From Burkholderiales bacterium (GTDB lineage Bacteria > Pseudomonadota > Gammaproteobacteria > Burkholderiales > WYBJ01), in NCBI GenBank assembly GCA_022841915.1, contig JALHQN010000002.1, positions 248,001-312,000 on the forward strand: DNA of 64,000 nucleotides. Direction: 5' to 3'. Shown in pieces: positions 46,625 through 54,798 of this stretch (position 1 is the stretch's first letter; every line of letters begins with the position of its first letter). Under the pieces are notes generated by a model, which did no database searches, had not been told where the DNA came from, and worked only from the letters and a program-made list of their open reading frames with translations. A program made the translations under genes and the position numbers.

Positions 46625-47337
46625 CAGTGCACCGCGCCGTTCAAGGTGTCCGAATCGACACGGCCGTCGACGAAGCGCACGATGCGACGGGCATAGGCGG
46701 CCATGTCCGCTTCGTGCGTCACCATGAGAATGGTCAGATCGCGGCTTGCCTGCAGGGCACGCAGCAGTTCCATGATTTCGCGGCTGCGCTCGGTATCGAG
46801 ATTGCCGGTCGGCTCGTCCGCCAGCAGCACGGCGGGCTGGGTCACGAGCGCACGGGCGATGGCCACGCGCTGTTGCTGCCCGCCCGAGAGTTCGGCGGGC
46901 GTGTGCTTCTCCCAGCCAGAGAGCCCCACCGACGCCAAAGCCGCGCGCGCTTCCCGGCGGCGCGCGGCCGCCGACTCGCCGCGATAGAGCAGCGGCAATT
47001 CGACGTTCTCCTGCGCACTGGTGCGTGCGAGCAGATTGAAGCCCTGGAAAACGAACCCCAGGTAGCGGCGTCGCAGCAGTGCCCGCTGATCGCGCGAGAG
47101 CCGTTCGACGTGAACGCCCTGAAAGCGATACGTCCCGGCGCTCGGCGTATCCAGGCAACCCAGGATGTTCATCGCGGTCGACTTGCCCGAGCCGCTGGGG
47201 CCCATGATGGCAACGAAGTCGCCTGCTTCGATGACGAGATCGACGCCGCGCAGCGCATACACCGCCGCCTGCCCCTGACCGTACACCTTGCTGATGCCGG
47301 CCAACTCGATCAGCGGCTCGCGGCCGGAGCCGCTCAC
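46624..47337 (-). CDS. MacB-type ABC transporter ATP-binding subunit
   Basis: 237 residues, a complete ABC domain of the LolD/MacB group. Walker [11 protein letters not shown]-loop region [18 protein letters not shown], signature [15 protein letters not shown], Walker [13 protein letters not shown] with the catalytic Glu, and the H-loop [13 protein letters not shown]. The ATPase and permease are separate polypeptides here, unlike E. coli MacB where they are fused. It overlaps the MacA-like gene by 4 nt. Confidence 0.94.
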   Translation of the reverse strand: MSGSGREPLIELAGISKVYGQGQAAVYALRGVDLVIEAGDFVAIMGPSGSGKSTAMNILGCLDTPSAGTYRFQGVHVERLSRDQRALLRRRYLGFVFQGFNLLARTSAQENVELPLLYRGESAAARRREARAALASVGLSGWEKHTPAELSGGQQQRVAIARALVTQPAVLLADEPTGNLDTERSREIMELLRALQASRDLTILMVTHEADMAAYARRIVRFVDGRVDSDTLNGAVH

Positions 47338-48635
47338 GGGCGCGGCCCCAGCGCTTCGGTGATGACCGCCACGCCGGCCTCGATGTCTGCGCCCAGGATT
47401 TCAGTATGACGGCCATCGGTGGCTCCGGTCGTGACTTGAACGGCCACGGGGAGCCCGGCGCGCAGCACCCAGATCGATTGGGCGCCCGGCTTTTCGCCGG
47501 CAGCCGGGACGGGTTTGCGCGGCGGCGGGCTGGGCGGATGCGGGATGAGGCTGCCGACGAGGCTCTTGCTCTTTTTCGCGTCTACATTGTTCGCGGGCGG
47601 CGTATAGCGCAACGCCGCATTCGGTATCAGGAGTGCGTTTTCGCGCTCGGCGGTGATGATCTCCGCGGTCGCGGTCATGCCTGGGCGCAGGCTCAGGTCC
47701 GCGTTGTCCACGCTGAGCACTGTGAGATACGAAACAACGCCCTCCTTCACCTGCGAGCCGAAGCCGACCCGCTGCACGCGAGCCGGATACCTGCGCCCGG
47801 AATAGGCGTCCACGGTGAAGCTTGCGCGTTGTCCTGCGTTCACCTGACCGACGTCGGCTTCGTCGACATCCACCTGCAGCTCCATTTGCGACAAGGTCTC
47901 GGCGAGCGTGAACAGGATCGGCGCCTGAAAGGAAGCCGCGACGGTTTGCCCGGGTTCGACGCGACGGTTGAGCACGACCCCGTCGATCGGCGAGCGGATG
48001 GCGCCCTTGGCGAGATTGGTTTCGTCCGAACTCAACACGGCGCGGATCTCGGCGACAGAGGCGTGCGCGACGGCCTGATCCGCGTTGGCCCTCGCCAGGG
48101 CGGCCTCCGCGTTGTCCAGCTCGGCCTTGGCCGGGACCTTGCCGCCGCTCAGACGCGCCACCTCGCGCAGCCGCTCGAGATTCGAATGCGCCTGGTCCAG
48201 ACTCGCGCGTGCCTGCAACACCCTTGCTTCGGCGGACGCGAGCGCAGCGCGCGATCTGGCGACCTGATCGCGCAGCCTGGCGGTGTCGAGCCGCGCGAGG
48301 ATCTGACCTTTCTTCACACGGTCGTTGTCGTCGACCAGCACCGCTTCGATGGTGCCGGACAGTTCGCTGCCGACGTCGACCTTGTTGGTGGGTTGCAAAT
48401 TGCCCGTGGCCGAGACGCTGACGACGAGTTCCCCCCGAACGACCGTCTCGGTGACGTAGCGAGGGCCCTGCTCGCCCTTGTCCGCCCCGTAGTGCAGATA
48501 CATTCCGGCGGCGAGCGCGACGACGATGAAGCCGACGGCCCAGCGCAGCAGCGTGCGCCGCCGCTGCGCCTTGTCGTCCAGGCCGAGTTCGCGTTCGAGC
48601 GCGCTGCGCTGCGGCCCCTGGTGTTCTTCGCTCAT
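47334..48635 (-). CDS. macA: MacA-like periplasmic adaptor
   Basis: 433 residues. An N-terminal membrane anchor (LLRWAVGFIVVALAAGMYLH) is followed by a barrel-sandwich domain (GELVVSVSATGNLQPTNKV, EVLVDDNDRVKKGQILARL-like segment). A coiled coil covers about 110-190, and then comes GAIRSPIDGVVLNRRVEPGQ. The C-terminal part includes TAEIITAERENALLIPNAAL and a variable insert with HPPSPPPRKPVP. It connects the ABC permease to the outer-membrane channel. It overlaps the genes on both sides by 4 nt, giving a four-gene operon, channel-adaptor-ATPase-permease. Confidence 0.92.
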   Translation of the reverse strand: MSEEHQGPQRSALERELGLDDKAQRRRTLLRWAVGFIVVALAAGMYLHYGADKGEQGPRYVTETVVRGELVVSVSATGNLQPTNKVDVGSELSGTIEAVLVDDNDRVKKGQILARLDTARLRDQVARSRAALASAEARVLQARASLDQAHSNLERLREVARLSGGKVPAKAELDNAEAALARANADQAVAHASVAEIRAVLSSDETNLAKGAIRSPIDGVVLNRRVEPGQTVAASFQAPILFTLAETLSQMELQVDVDEADVGQVNAGQRASFTVDAYSGRRYPARVQRVGFGSQVKEGVVSYLTVLSVDNADLSLRPGMTATAEIITAERENALLIPNAALRYTPPANNVDAKKSKSLVGSLIPHPPSPPPRKPVPAAGEKPGAQSIWVLRAGLPVAVQVTTGATDGRHTEILGADIEAGVAVITEALGPRP

Positions 48636-50119
48636 GAGGTCTCGCCTGCGATCGGTTGGGCGGCGTCGGATGGGGAGGTGGCCCAGCCGCCGCCGAGCGC
48701 CTTGAAGAGCCGAATGACTGCCGAGGCGTCATCCGCGCGAGCGGCGGCCAAGGCGTCCTCGACTTCGAGCACGGCGCGTTGGGTGTCGAGCACCGCCTGG
48801 AAATCGACGATGCCGCTGCGATAGCGCTGCGTTGCGTACAGCGCCGCATTGCGCGCGGCCTGCACGGCGTCCCCGAGTACGGCGAGCCGAGTGCGACCAT
48901 GCTGAAGCAGCGCCAGTGCGCTTTCCACTTCCTGGAGCGCGGTCACGATGGCGCCTTCGTAAGCGGCGAGCGCCTGGTCGCGGACCGCCTCTTGTACGGC
49001 CACTTGGCTACGCAGCCGACCGCCGTCGAACAAGACGCCCGACACGCCAGCGAGGAGGCTGCTGGCCAGCGCACCGCTGCTGCCGAGCGCGCCGAGCCGC
49101 AAGGCTTCGAGGCCGATGCTGCCCGAGAGCCTGAACTGCGGATACCGTGCGGCTTCGGCCTGCCCGATGCGCGCGGTTTCCGCCGCCACGCGTCGTTCCG
49201 CGGCGCGCACATCGGGCCGCTGGCGCAAGACCTCGGCCGGGATGTCGACGCCGACCCGCTCGGGCACCGCTGGAATGGCGCGCGCTTCGAAGAGCGCGCG
49301 ATCCAGCGCGCCCGGTGCGACCGCGAGCAAGGCGGCAACGCGGTCCTGGGCCTGGGCAAGCCCGGCTTCGAGACTCGGGATCTGGGCGCGGGTTCGTTCG
49401 AGCACCGTCCGGGCCTGTTCGGATTCGAGCGCGCTCAGCAGGCCCGCCTGCGCTCGCCAGTCGGTCAGTTGCCAGGTTTCGGTCTGCGCTGCGAGATTTC
49501 GCCGCGCGACTTCCAACCGAGTCTGAAATGCACGCACGTCGATGTAGTTGAGCGCCACCTCGGCGGCCAAGGTCACCTGGACGGCGTGCAGGCTCGCCGC
49601 GGTGGCGTCCAGATCGGCTTGCGCGGCCTCGATACCGCGGCGACGAGCGCCGAAGACGTCCGCCTCCCAGTTGGCATCGAGGCCGGCGCGGTACAGCTCG
49701 GTCGTGCTGCCTCGGCCGGCTTCCTCACTGTTTCTGTTGCGGGCGGCGCTGGCGGATGCGCCCAGGGTCGGCGTCTCGCTGGCTTGAGCGAGCGCGCGCC
49801 GTGCACGTGCTTCCCGCAACCGGGATTGGGCGATGCGCAGATCGGTGTTCGCTGCCAGCGCGCGTTCCATCAGCCCGGAGAGCACCGGATCGCCGAATTG
49901 GGACCACCAACGCGACAGCTCCGCGGCCGCGGCTGCAGGGCTCACGGTGATGGAGGGATCGCTTCGGTGCCAGGTCTGGGGGGGTGCGATCGAGGCGGGG
50001 GCGTAATCCGGCCCGACCGTCGCGCACCCGGCGAGCAAGAGCGCCGCGAAACTTGCGGCCGAAAGGCGAGGCCCGCGACTGCTCGAGCAAAGCGTGCAAA
50101 CGGTTGCAAGGGCGTTCAC
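48632..50119 (-). CDS. Outer-membrane efflux factor lipoprotein (NodT type) of the macAB operon
   Basis: 495 residues when begun at the GTG complementary to 50117-50119. Lipobox LLAGC (Cys32) is followed by ATVGPDYAPASI, the NodT-family signature. Channel repeats: RWWSQFGDPVLSGLMERALA, EVALNYIDVRAFQTRLEVAR and, in the second half, LRQRPDVRAAERRVAAETAR. An ATG complementary to 50174-50176 would add 19 residues before the signal peptide. The true start is not certain, since neither has a strong ribosome site. It is a paralogue of the channel of the mdt operon at 39584, so the two pumps each carry their own outlet. Confidence 0.88.
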   Translation of the reverse strand: MNALATVCTLCSSSRGPRLSAASFAALLLAGCATVGPDYAPASIAPPQTWHRSDPSITVSPAAAAAELSRWWSQFGDPVLSGLMERALAANTDLRIAQSRLREARARRALAQASETPTLGASASAARNRNSEEAGRGSTTELYRAGLDANWEADVFGARRRGIEAAQADLDATAASLHAVQVTLAAEVALNYIDVRAFQTRLEVARRNLAAQTETWQLTDWRAQAGLLSALESEQARTVLERTRAQIPSLEAGLAQAQDRVAALLAVAPGALDRALFEARAIPAVPERVGVDIPAEVLRQRPDVRAAERRVAAETARIGQAEAARYPQFRLSGSIGLEALRLGALGSSGALASSLLAGVSGVLFDGGRLRSQVAVQEAVRDQALAAYEGAIVTALQEVESALALLQHGRTRLAVLGDAVQAARNAALYATQRYRSGIVDFQAVLDTQRAVLEVEDALAAARADDASAVIRLFKALGGGWATSPSDAAQPIAGETS

Positions 50120-50231
50120 GTGATGTCCGATGGCGTGCGCGCGTAGGTGCCCGCCGATGCGCCTGGCGGCGCCCATGGTGGCGCATGAATCATTGGAAGG
50201 TGCACCGTAACAGCCCGCTCGATAATCGGGG

Positions 50232-50245
50232 TTGACGACGGTCAA
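50232..50245. other. Inverted repeat upstream of the macAB-type operon
   Basis: TTGAC (50232-50236) and GTCAA (50241-50245) form a short perfect inverted repeat around GACG, about 115 bp upstream of the chosen start of the outer-membrane factor. It could be an operator. No convincing -10 box lies at the right distance on the minus strand. Confidence 0.3.
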
Positions 50246-50403
50246 ACGAGGCCGGTTCCAGGCGCCCAGGTCGTGAATTCGAATGCCATGGGGCAAAGCG
50301 GCGGTTCCATGACGCACTCGTGACTCGGGAAAGTGGCGGAGTAACGGTCGACGAATGTCGCCGCCGTCGGGGACACGTCCCGAAGGACGGTCCCCAGCGC
50401 CGG

Positions 50404-50952
50404 TTAGGCTCGCCCGCCGCCTTGCTGGTGATGGTGACGATGGCCGCCCTCGCGCCCTTGGCGATGCTTGCCCCCCTCGCCGCGCGCGCCGGCTCTGCGA
50501 GACATCTCGTCGAGCACCTTGCGCTGGTTCGGTTCGAGCACCTCTTGCAGCTTGGCGGTCGCATCGGCCATCGTTGCCATGTGCTGCGCGCGCCGCTGCG
50601 CCATCGCTGCCCGGAAGCGGGTCACGGTTGCCGCATCGGCGTCGCCCGCCGGCCGTTGCGGGCGCGCGCCGCCGAACATCGATTCGCGTGCCTTGCGGTA
50701 CTCGCTCCAGGCATCCTGCTGCGACGCCTTGATCTCCAGGCGTGCGGCCATGCGTTCCAGGCGCTGATTCATGCGCGCTTGCATGCGTTCGCGGATCTGG
50801 GTGCGGTCGGCTTCGCTCATCTGGCCCGCATGGGCGCGGTGGCCGCGGCCGCCTTGCCCGTCGGGTTGCGCGAGCGCAGGTACCGCGGTGGCGATGAGGC
50901 TGGTGCCGAGGAAGGCAAGCGTAAGGGCGCGGGTGAGTTTGGTGCGATTCAT
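50404..50952 (-). CDS. Spy/CpxP-like periplasmic chaperone with His-rich C-terminus
   Basis: 182 residues. Signal peptide 1-28 (ALTLAFLGTSLIATAVPALA). The mature part is almost all helix, with LTxxQ-family segments: MARLEIKASQQDAW-like ARLEIKASQQDAWSEYRKA and LEPNQRKVLDEMSRRAG. The tail is rich in Gly and His (HRQGREGGHRHHHQQGGG), a likely metal-binding segment. The AGGAG ribosome site is strong (complement of 50959-50963). It is divergent from the OmpR-like regulator gene, with shared TGTAA boxes between. In E. coli, spy is induced by BaeSR and CpxAR under envelope stress. It probably protects periplasmic proteins or senses metals. Confidence 0.85.
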   Translation of the reverse strand: MNRTKLTRALTLAFLGTSLIATAVPALAQPDGQGGRGHRAHAGQMSEADRTQIRERMQARMNQRLERMAARLEIKASQQDAWSEYRKARESMFGGARPQRPAGDADAATVTRFRAAMAQRRAQHMATMADATAKLQEVLEPNQRKVLDEMSRRAGARGEGGKHRQGREGGHRHHHQQGGGRA

Positions 50953-50999
50953 GATTCACTCCTAATGGTGGATAACGCAGGAGCATTAGCGCGCGCTCG

Positions 51000-51005
51000 T
51001 GTAAA
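51000..51005 (+). promoter_or_regulatory. Third TGTAAA half-site on the spy-proximal side
   Basis: TGTAAA at 51000-51005 lies 32 bp (about three helix turns) from the main repeat at 51032 and on the spy side. TTGAAC at 51012-51017 may be a degenerate partner. It could serve regulator binding for the minus-strand spy-like promoter. Confidence 0.4.
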
Positions 51006-51031
51006 CGGGAATTGAACCGGACGGCGGCTTT

Positions 51032-51072
51032 TGTAAACCGGGTGTAACCGAATGCAATCGACGCATTACAGC
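51032..51072 (+). promoter_or_regulatory. OmpR-family direct repeat and -10 box ahead of the response-regulator gene
   Basis: TGTAAA (51032-51037) and TGTAAC (51043-51048), 11 bp apart, are followed after 18 nt by TACAGC (51067-51072). Sequence and spacing match the element upstream of the mdtA-like gene. The position suggests autoregulation of the two-component pair and possible joint control of the divergent spy-like gene. Confidence 0.7.
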
Positions 51073-51157
51073 CGCTCGCGAGCCGGCCTCAGGCGGTATG
51101 CTTCGATGGGGATCGTTTCCCCGACCTTGCCTGGGCCCTAACCACTGAAAGGCCTCG

Positions 51158-51865
51158 ATGACCCAACGCATTTTGGTGGTCGACGACGACGACGAGCTGC
51201 GCGCCTTGCTGCAGAGTTATCTCGGCGAGCAGGGCTTCGGTGTGGCGGCCGTGCCGGACGGCAGTGGCATGCGGCGCGAACTGGCCGACAGCGCGTTCGA
51301 TCTGGTGATCCTCGATGTCATGTTGCCGGGCGAGGACGGCTTGGCGTTGTGCCGCGAGCTGCGCTCGAAGTCGCGTATGCCTATCCTCATGCTGACCGCG
51401 CGCGGCGACGAACTCGACCGCATCATCGGGCTCGAGATGGGCGCCGACGATTACCTGCCGAAGCCGTTTCATCCGCGCGAACTGCTTGCGCGCATTCGCA
51501 GCATTCTGCGCCGCGTGCAGGATCTTGCCGGCGAGGCGCCCACGCGGGCGTTTCACTTCGCCGGCTGGACGCTCGATATCGGCCTGCGCCATCTCGTGGG
51601 CGCGGACGGTGTGGCGGTCCCGCTCTCGACGGGCGAGTTCCGGTTGCTGCAGTCGATGGCGGAGAACGCGAATCGGGTGATGTCGCGCGATCGGCTGATG
51701 GATGTGTTGTCCGGCCGGGAGGCGGGGCCGTTCGATCGCAGTGTCGACGTCATGATCAGTCGCCTGCGTCGCCGCTTGGGCGACGACGGCCGTGAACCCG
51801 AGATCATCAAGACGGTGCGCAACGAAGGTTATGTGCTGGCCGCGAAGGTGGAGCGCAAGGGGTGA
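51158..51865 (+). CDS. OmpR-family response regulator
   Basis: 235 residues. Receiver domain 1-~118 with phospho-acceptor Asp53 in LVILDVMLPGEDGLALCREL, acidic pocket DDDDE at 9-13, and Lys in ADDYLPKPFHPREL. C-terminal winged helix (about 135-230, STGEFRLLQSMAENANRVMS and DVMISRLRRRLGDD, ending IKTVRNEGYVL). The MLPGEDGL string is close to OmpR/RisA-type regulators. It overlaps the kinase gene by 4 nt. Likely targets in the window are its own promoter, spy and the mdtABC-like operon, judged from the shared direct repeat. Confidence 0.93.
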   Translation: MTQRILVVDDDDELRALLQSYLGEQGFGVAAVPDGSGMRRELADSAFDLVILDVMLPGEDGLALCRELRSKSRMPILMLTARGDELDRIIGLEMGADDYLPKPFHPRELLARIRSILRRVQDLAGEAPTRAFHFAGWTLDIGLRHLVGADGVAVPLSTGEFRLLQSMAENANRVMSRDRLMDVLSGREAGPFDRSVDVMISRLRRRLGDDGREPEIIKTVRNEGYVLAAKVERKG

Positions 51866-53328
51866 GATTCCTGCCGCGCACGCTCTTCGGCCAGATCCTG
51901 CTGGCGCTGCTGGTCGGCCTGCTCGCGGCGCAGGCCCTCGGTGCCTGGCTCATGATCGACGACCGGCTGCGCCTGGCAGGGCGGGTCCTAGGCGGCTATG
52001 CCGCGCAACGCATCGCCGGCATCGTTTCTTTGCTCGACGAAGCGGTGCCGGCAGAACGCGCCCGTCTGGTGCAGGCGCTCAGCGTGCCGCCGACCCGCAT
52101 CTCGCTACACGAGGCGTGGCGCGAGGGCGGCCAGGCCTCGGCGGAGGAGGCGCGCGCGTTCGCCGGATTCTTGCGCCAGGCACTCGGCCAGCAGCGTGAA
52201 GTCCAAGTGCTCTCGGTCGTGCTGTCTAGGACGAGCCGCTCGCGCGAGGATCGGGACAAGCCGCCGCCCATGGTGAACGGCGCCGCGCAGCCCAATGCCG
52301 ACGTTCGGGGCGAAGAGGCTCAACCGCGCAAGCGACCGGGGCGCCTGCCCCTGTTGCTGGTCGTAGCGCAGGTCAAGCTCGCCGATGGCGCAGTCGCGAC
52401 CTTTCGGCATGCATTGCCGCCGCCGCCCTCCGACAGGCCTCTGCGGCTGATTGCGCTGGTCGCGATCACGGGTTTGTCCGTGGCGCTGCTTGCCGGTTGG
52501 ACCGTACGGCGACTCACCCGGCCGCTGGCCACCCTGGCCGATGCGGCGACCGGGCTCGCGCGCAACCTCGATCAGCCGCCGCTGCCCGAATCCGGGCCGG
52601 CGGAAGTCTCCCGGGCAGCGCGTGCCTTCAACGCCATGCAGCGAGAGCTAAAGCTCTATGTCGAAACCCGGGCGCAAGCGCTGGCCGGCGTCTCGCACGA
52701 TCTGCGTCTGCCCCTCACCCGTGTGCGGCTGCGTCTCGAACGCATCTCGGACCAGGCGGTGAAGCGCAGCATCGAGTCGGATCTGGACGATATGGAGCGC
52801 ATGATCGCCAGCACCTTGGATTATCTTCGCGCGGGGGCGAGCAGCGAAGCGGCGGTGAGAACCAATTTGAACGCGCTGGTCGAGGGTGTGGCCGAGGACA
52901 TGGAGGCGCTCGGCGCCCAGGTTCGCTTGCACGGCAAGGCCGATGCCCCGTTGAGCGTGCGCCCGCAGGCGCTGCGCCGCTGTCTCGCGAATCTCATGGA
53001 CAACGCGCGTCAGTATGGCGGCAACGAAGTCGATGTGACGGTGATCGATTCCACGGCTGCGCTCACCATCCGGGTGGAGGATCGCGGCCCCGGCATACCC
53101 GCCGCCGAGCGCGCGCGCGTTTTCGAGCCTTACGTGCGTCTCGATCCGTCGCGCGCCAAGCATACGGGCGGGACAGGTCTGGGACTGGCGATCGCGCGCG
53201 CCATCGCGCGTGCGCATGGCGGCGACATCACGCTCGCGGATCGAGCCGGTGGCGGGCTGGTCGCGACGCTTAGCCTGCCGCGGCATGAGGTCCCCGCCGA
53301 TGTGTCCTCGACAGTGGACTCGAGCTAG
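51862..53328 (+). CDS. Sensor histidine kinase (EnvZ-like)
   Basis: 488 residues, inner membrane. TM1 about 11-31, a periplasmic sensor part of about 160 residues (35-194) with a proline-rich stretch, TM2 about 195-213, and HAMP (VRRLTRPLATLADAATGLAR). HisKA has His279 in AGVSHDLRLPLTRVRLRLE. The ATPase domain has the N box CLANLMDNARQYGG, VEDRGPGIPAAERARVFEP and GGTGLGLAIARAIA. GTG start, 4-nt overlap with the regulator gene. The signal it senses is unknown; envelope stress or drugs would fit the predicted regulon. Its last codons and those of the convergent MFS gene lie in a palindrome. Confidence 0.92.
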   Translation: MRFLPRTLFGQILLALLVGLLAAQALGAWLMIDDRLRLAGRVLGGYAAQRIAGIVSLLDEAVPAERARLVQALSVPPTRISLHEAWREGGQASAEEARAFAGFLRQALGQQREVQVLSVVLSRTSRSREDRDKPPPMVNGAAQPNADVRGEEAQPRKRPGRLPLLLVVAQVKLADGAVATFRHALPPPPSDRPLRLIALVAITGLSVALLAGWTVRRLTRPLATLADAATGLARNLDQPPLPESGPAEVSRAARAFNAMQRELKLYVETRAQALAGVSHDLRLPLTRVRLRLERISDQAVKRSIESDLDDMERMIASTLDYLRAGASSEAAVRTNLNALVEGVAEDMEALGAQVRLHGKADAPLSVRPQALRRCLANLMDNARQYGGNEVDVTVIDSTAALTIRVEDRGPGIPAAERARVFEPYVRLDPSRAKHTGGTGLGLAIARAIARAHGGDITLADRAGGGLVATLSLPRHEVPADVSSTVDSS

Positions 53329-53334
53329 CTCGAG
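53319..53334. other. 16-bp perfect palindrome containing two convergent stop codons
   Basis: CTCGAGCTAGCTCGAG is a perfect palindrome. The kinase gene (+) and the MFS gene (-) both end in Ser-Ser-stop inside it and share the CTAG core for their TAG codons. It could form a hairpin in either transcript, but no T-run follows on either side. Confidence 0.7.
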
Positions 53335-54590
53335 CCGCGCGTTTCGGGCGGGTCGCTCGTGCGCGGATCCATCTCCAGCACGACCGGCGTGCTCGTCGCA
53401 ATCGTGACGTAGCCCTGCTGCTGACTGGGCTCGATGACCTCGGCGCGCAGGTGTCGAAGGCTGATGAGCACGGTTGCGAGCAGTACCATCATGAAATAGA
53501 TCAAGAGGCTGCCCGGGCCGAACGCATTCATCAGGACGCCCGCTGCTGTCGGCCCGAGCATCGCGCCGATACCATGCATCAGCAGCAGGGTGCTGGCCGC
53601 TTCCAGGACTTCCTCCTGCGCCAGTCTGTCGTTGACGAGCGCCACGCTCAGGCCGTAGACGGTGAAGACCAGACCGCCATAGAGGAAGGCGCAGATGAAC
53701 AACACCGTGGTCGAGAAGCTCAGCAGCGAATAAGCGATGGCCGCGAGCGCCGCGGCGCCCACGCACACGAACGTGAGTACGCGACGCCGATCGTGAAGAT
53801 CGGAAAAGTGACCCACGGGCCATTGCAGCAGGGCCCCCCCGAAGATCACCGCCCCCATGAAGAGGGCGACGCCTCCCTCGGACAACCCGATGCGCTGGCC
53901 GAATACCGCCCCCATGCCGTAGAGCGCGCCGTTCAGCAGCCCCGAGGCGAGCGCAGCCGCGACCCCGAGCGGGGAAATGGCGTAAAGGCGCCTCAGGCTG
54001 ACTTTGGGCGCTGTCACCGGGCGCGGCTCCGGCGTGCGCGTGAAAGCGACCGGCACGAGTGCCAGAGAAAGCATGATCGACACCAGGCCCAACTGGACGA
54101 AATCCATGACGTTGCCGACCGCCACGAGGAATTGACCCAGGCCCATGGAGATCAGCGTCACCGCCATGTAAGCGGCGAAGATGCGCCCGCGAGCGGCATT
54201 GGGTGCAATCACGTTGAGCCAGCTTTCGAGCACCATGTAGAGGCCGACGAGGCAGATGCCCGTCACCAGACGCAGCGCGGCCCACAACCACGGATCGGTC
54301 CACATGGCATGGACGATCGCGGTCGTCGAAGCGATCGAGGCGAGCAGACTGAAGCTGCGAATGTGACCGACGCGCCGCACCAGCAGCGGACAGACGTAAG
54401 TGCCGAGGACGAAGCCGGCGAAGTAGGCCGACATGACCAGTCCGGTGGTGATGGTCGAGAACGCCGACAATCCTGCACGTAGCCCGAGTGCCGAGAAGAA
54501 CAGCCCGACGCCGACGAGCAGCAGCGCGCTGGCGAACAGCAGCGAGTAGACGGCGCCCCAGGCGGCGGTGAGGTTGGGTTGGTTCGGCAT
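53325..54590 (-). CDS. MFS transporter (YcaD-like)
   Basis: 421 residues with 12 predicted transmembrane helices. The start is the ATG complementary to 54588-54590 (MPNQPNLTAAWGAVYSLLFA). A longer frame adds 40 unlikely polar residues. Typical features are FAGFVLGTYVCPLLVRRVGH in the first loop, RLVTGICLVGLYMVLESWLN, and the central loop after PVAFTRTPEPRP. VLESWLN and FGGALLQWPVGHFSDLHDRR resemble the YcaD/MFS-1 subgroup. Substrate unknown. It overlaps the kinase gene by 4 nt at the 3' ends and is divergent from the alpha/beta hydrolase gene. Confidence 0.85.
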   Translation of the reverse strand: MPNQPNLTAAWGAVYSLLFASALLLVGVGLFFSALGLRAGLSAFSTITTGLVMSAYFAGFVLGTYVCPLLVRRVGHIRSFSLLASIASTTAIVHAMWTDPWLWAALRLVTGICLVGLYMVLESWLNVIAPNAARGRIFAAYMAVTLISMGLGQFLVAVGNVMDFVQLGLVSIMLSLALVPVAFTRTPEPRPVTAPKVSLRRLYAISPLGVAAALASGLLNGALYGMGAVFGQRIGLSEGGVALFMGAVIFGGALLQWPVGHFSDLHDRRRVLTFVCVGAAALAAIAYSLLSFSTTVLFICAFLYGGLVFTVYGLSVALVNDRLAQEEVLEAASTLLLMHGIGAMLGPTAAGVLMNAFGPGSLLIYFMMVLLATVLISLRHLRAEVIEPSQQQGYVTIATSTPVVLEMDPRTSDPPETRGSS

Positions 54591-54798
54591 CGAGCGATTG
54601 CCTCCTGAAGGTCGTTGCACCGATGGTTTCGTCATGCGTGCGTGCCGCCACGGGCTTCGTCGCGGCGCGCAAGCCCGGGCGAGCGCGTCGGCCGTTCCCG
54701 GCTCCCGCATCCCGGTCCACAGCGCGGCGCACGCGGTTTGACCGGCCTTCGGGCACCGGCTAAGCTCGACGACCTTTTGCCCCTCTCAGGAAGCACGC

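Noticed and set aside
50217..50245. TTGACC on the minus strand as -35 of the macAB operon
   Set aside because: No -10 box at 16-18 nt; the inverted repeat is listed only as a possible operator.
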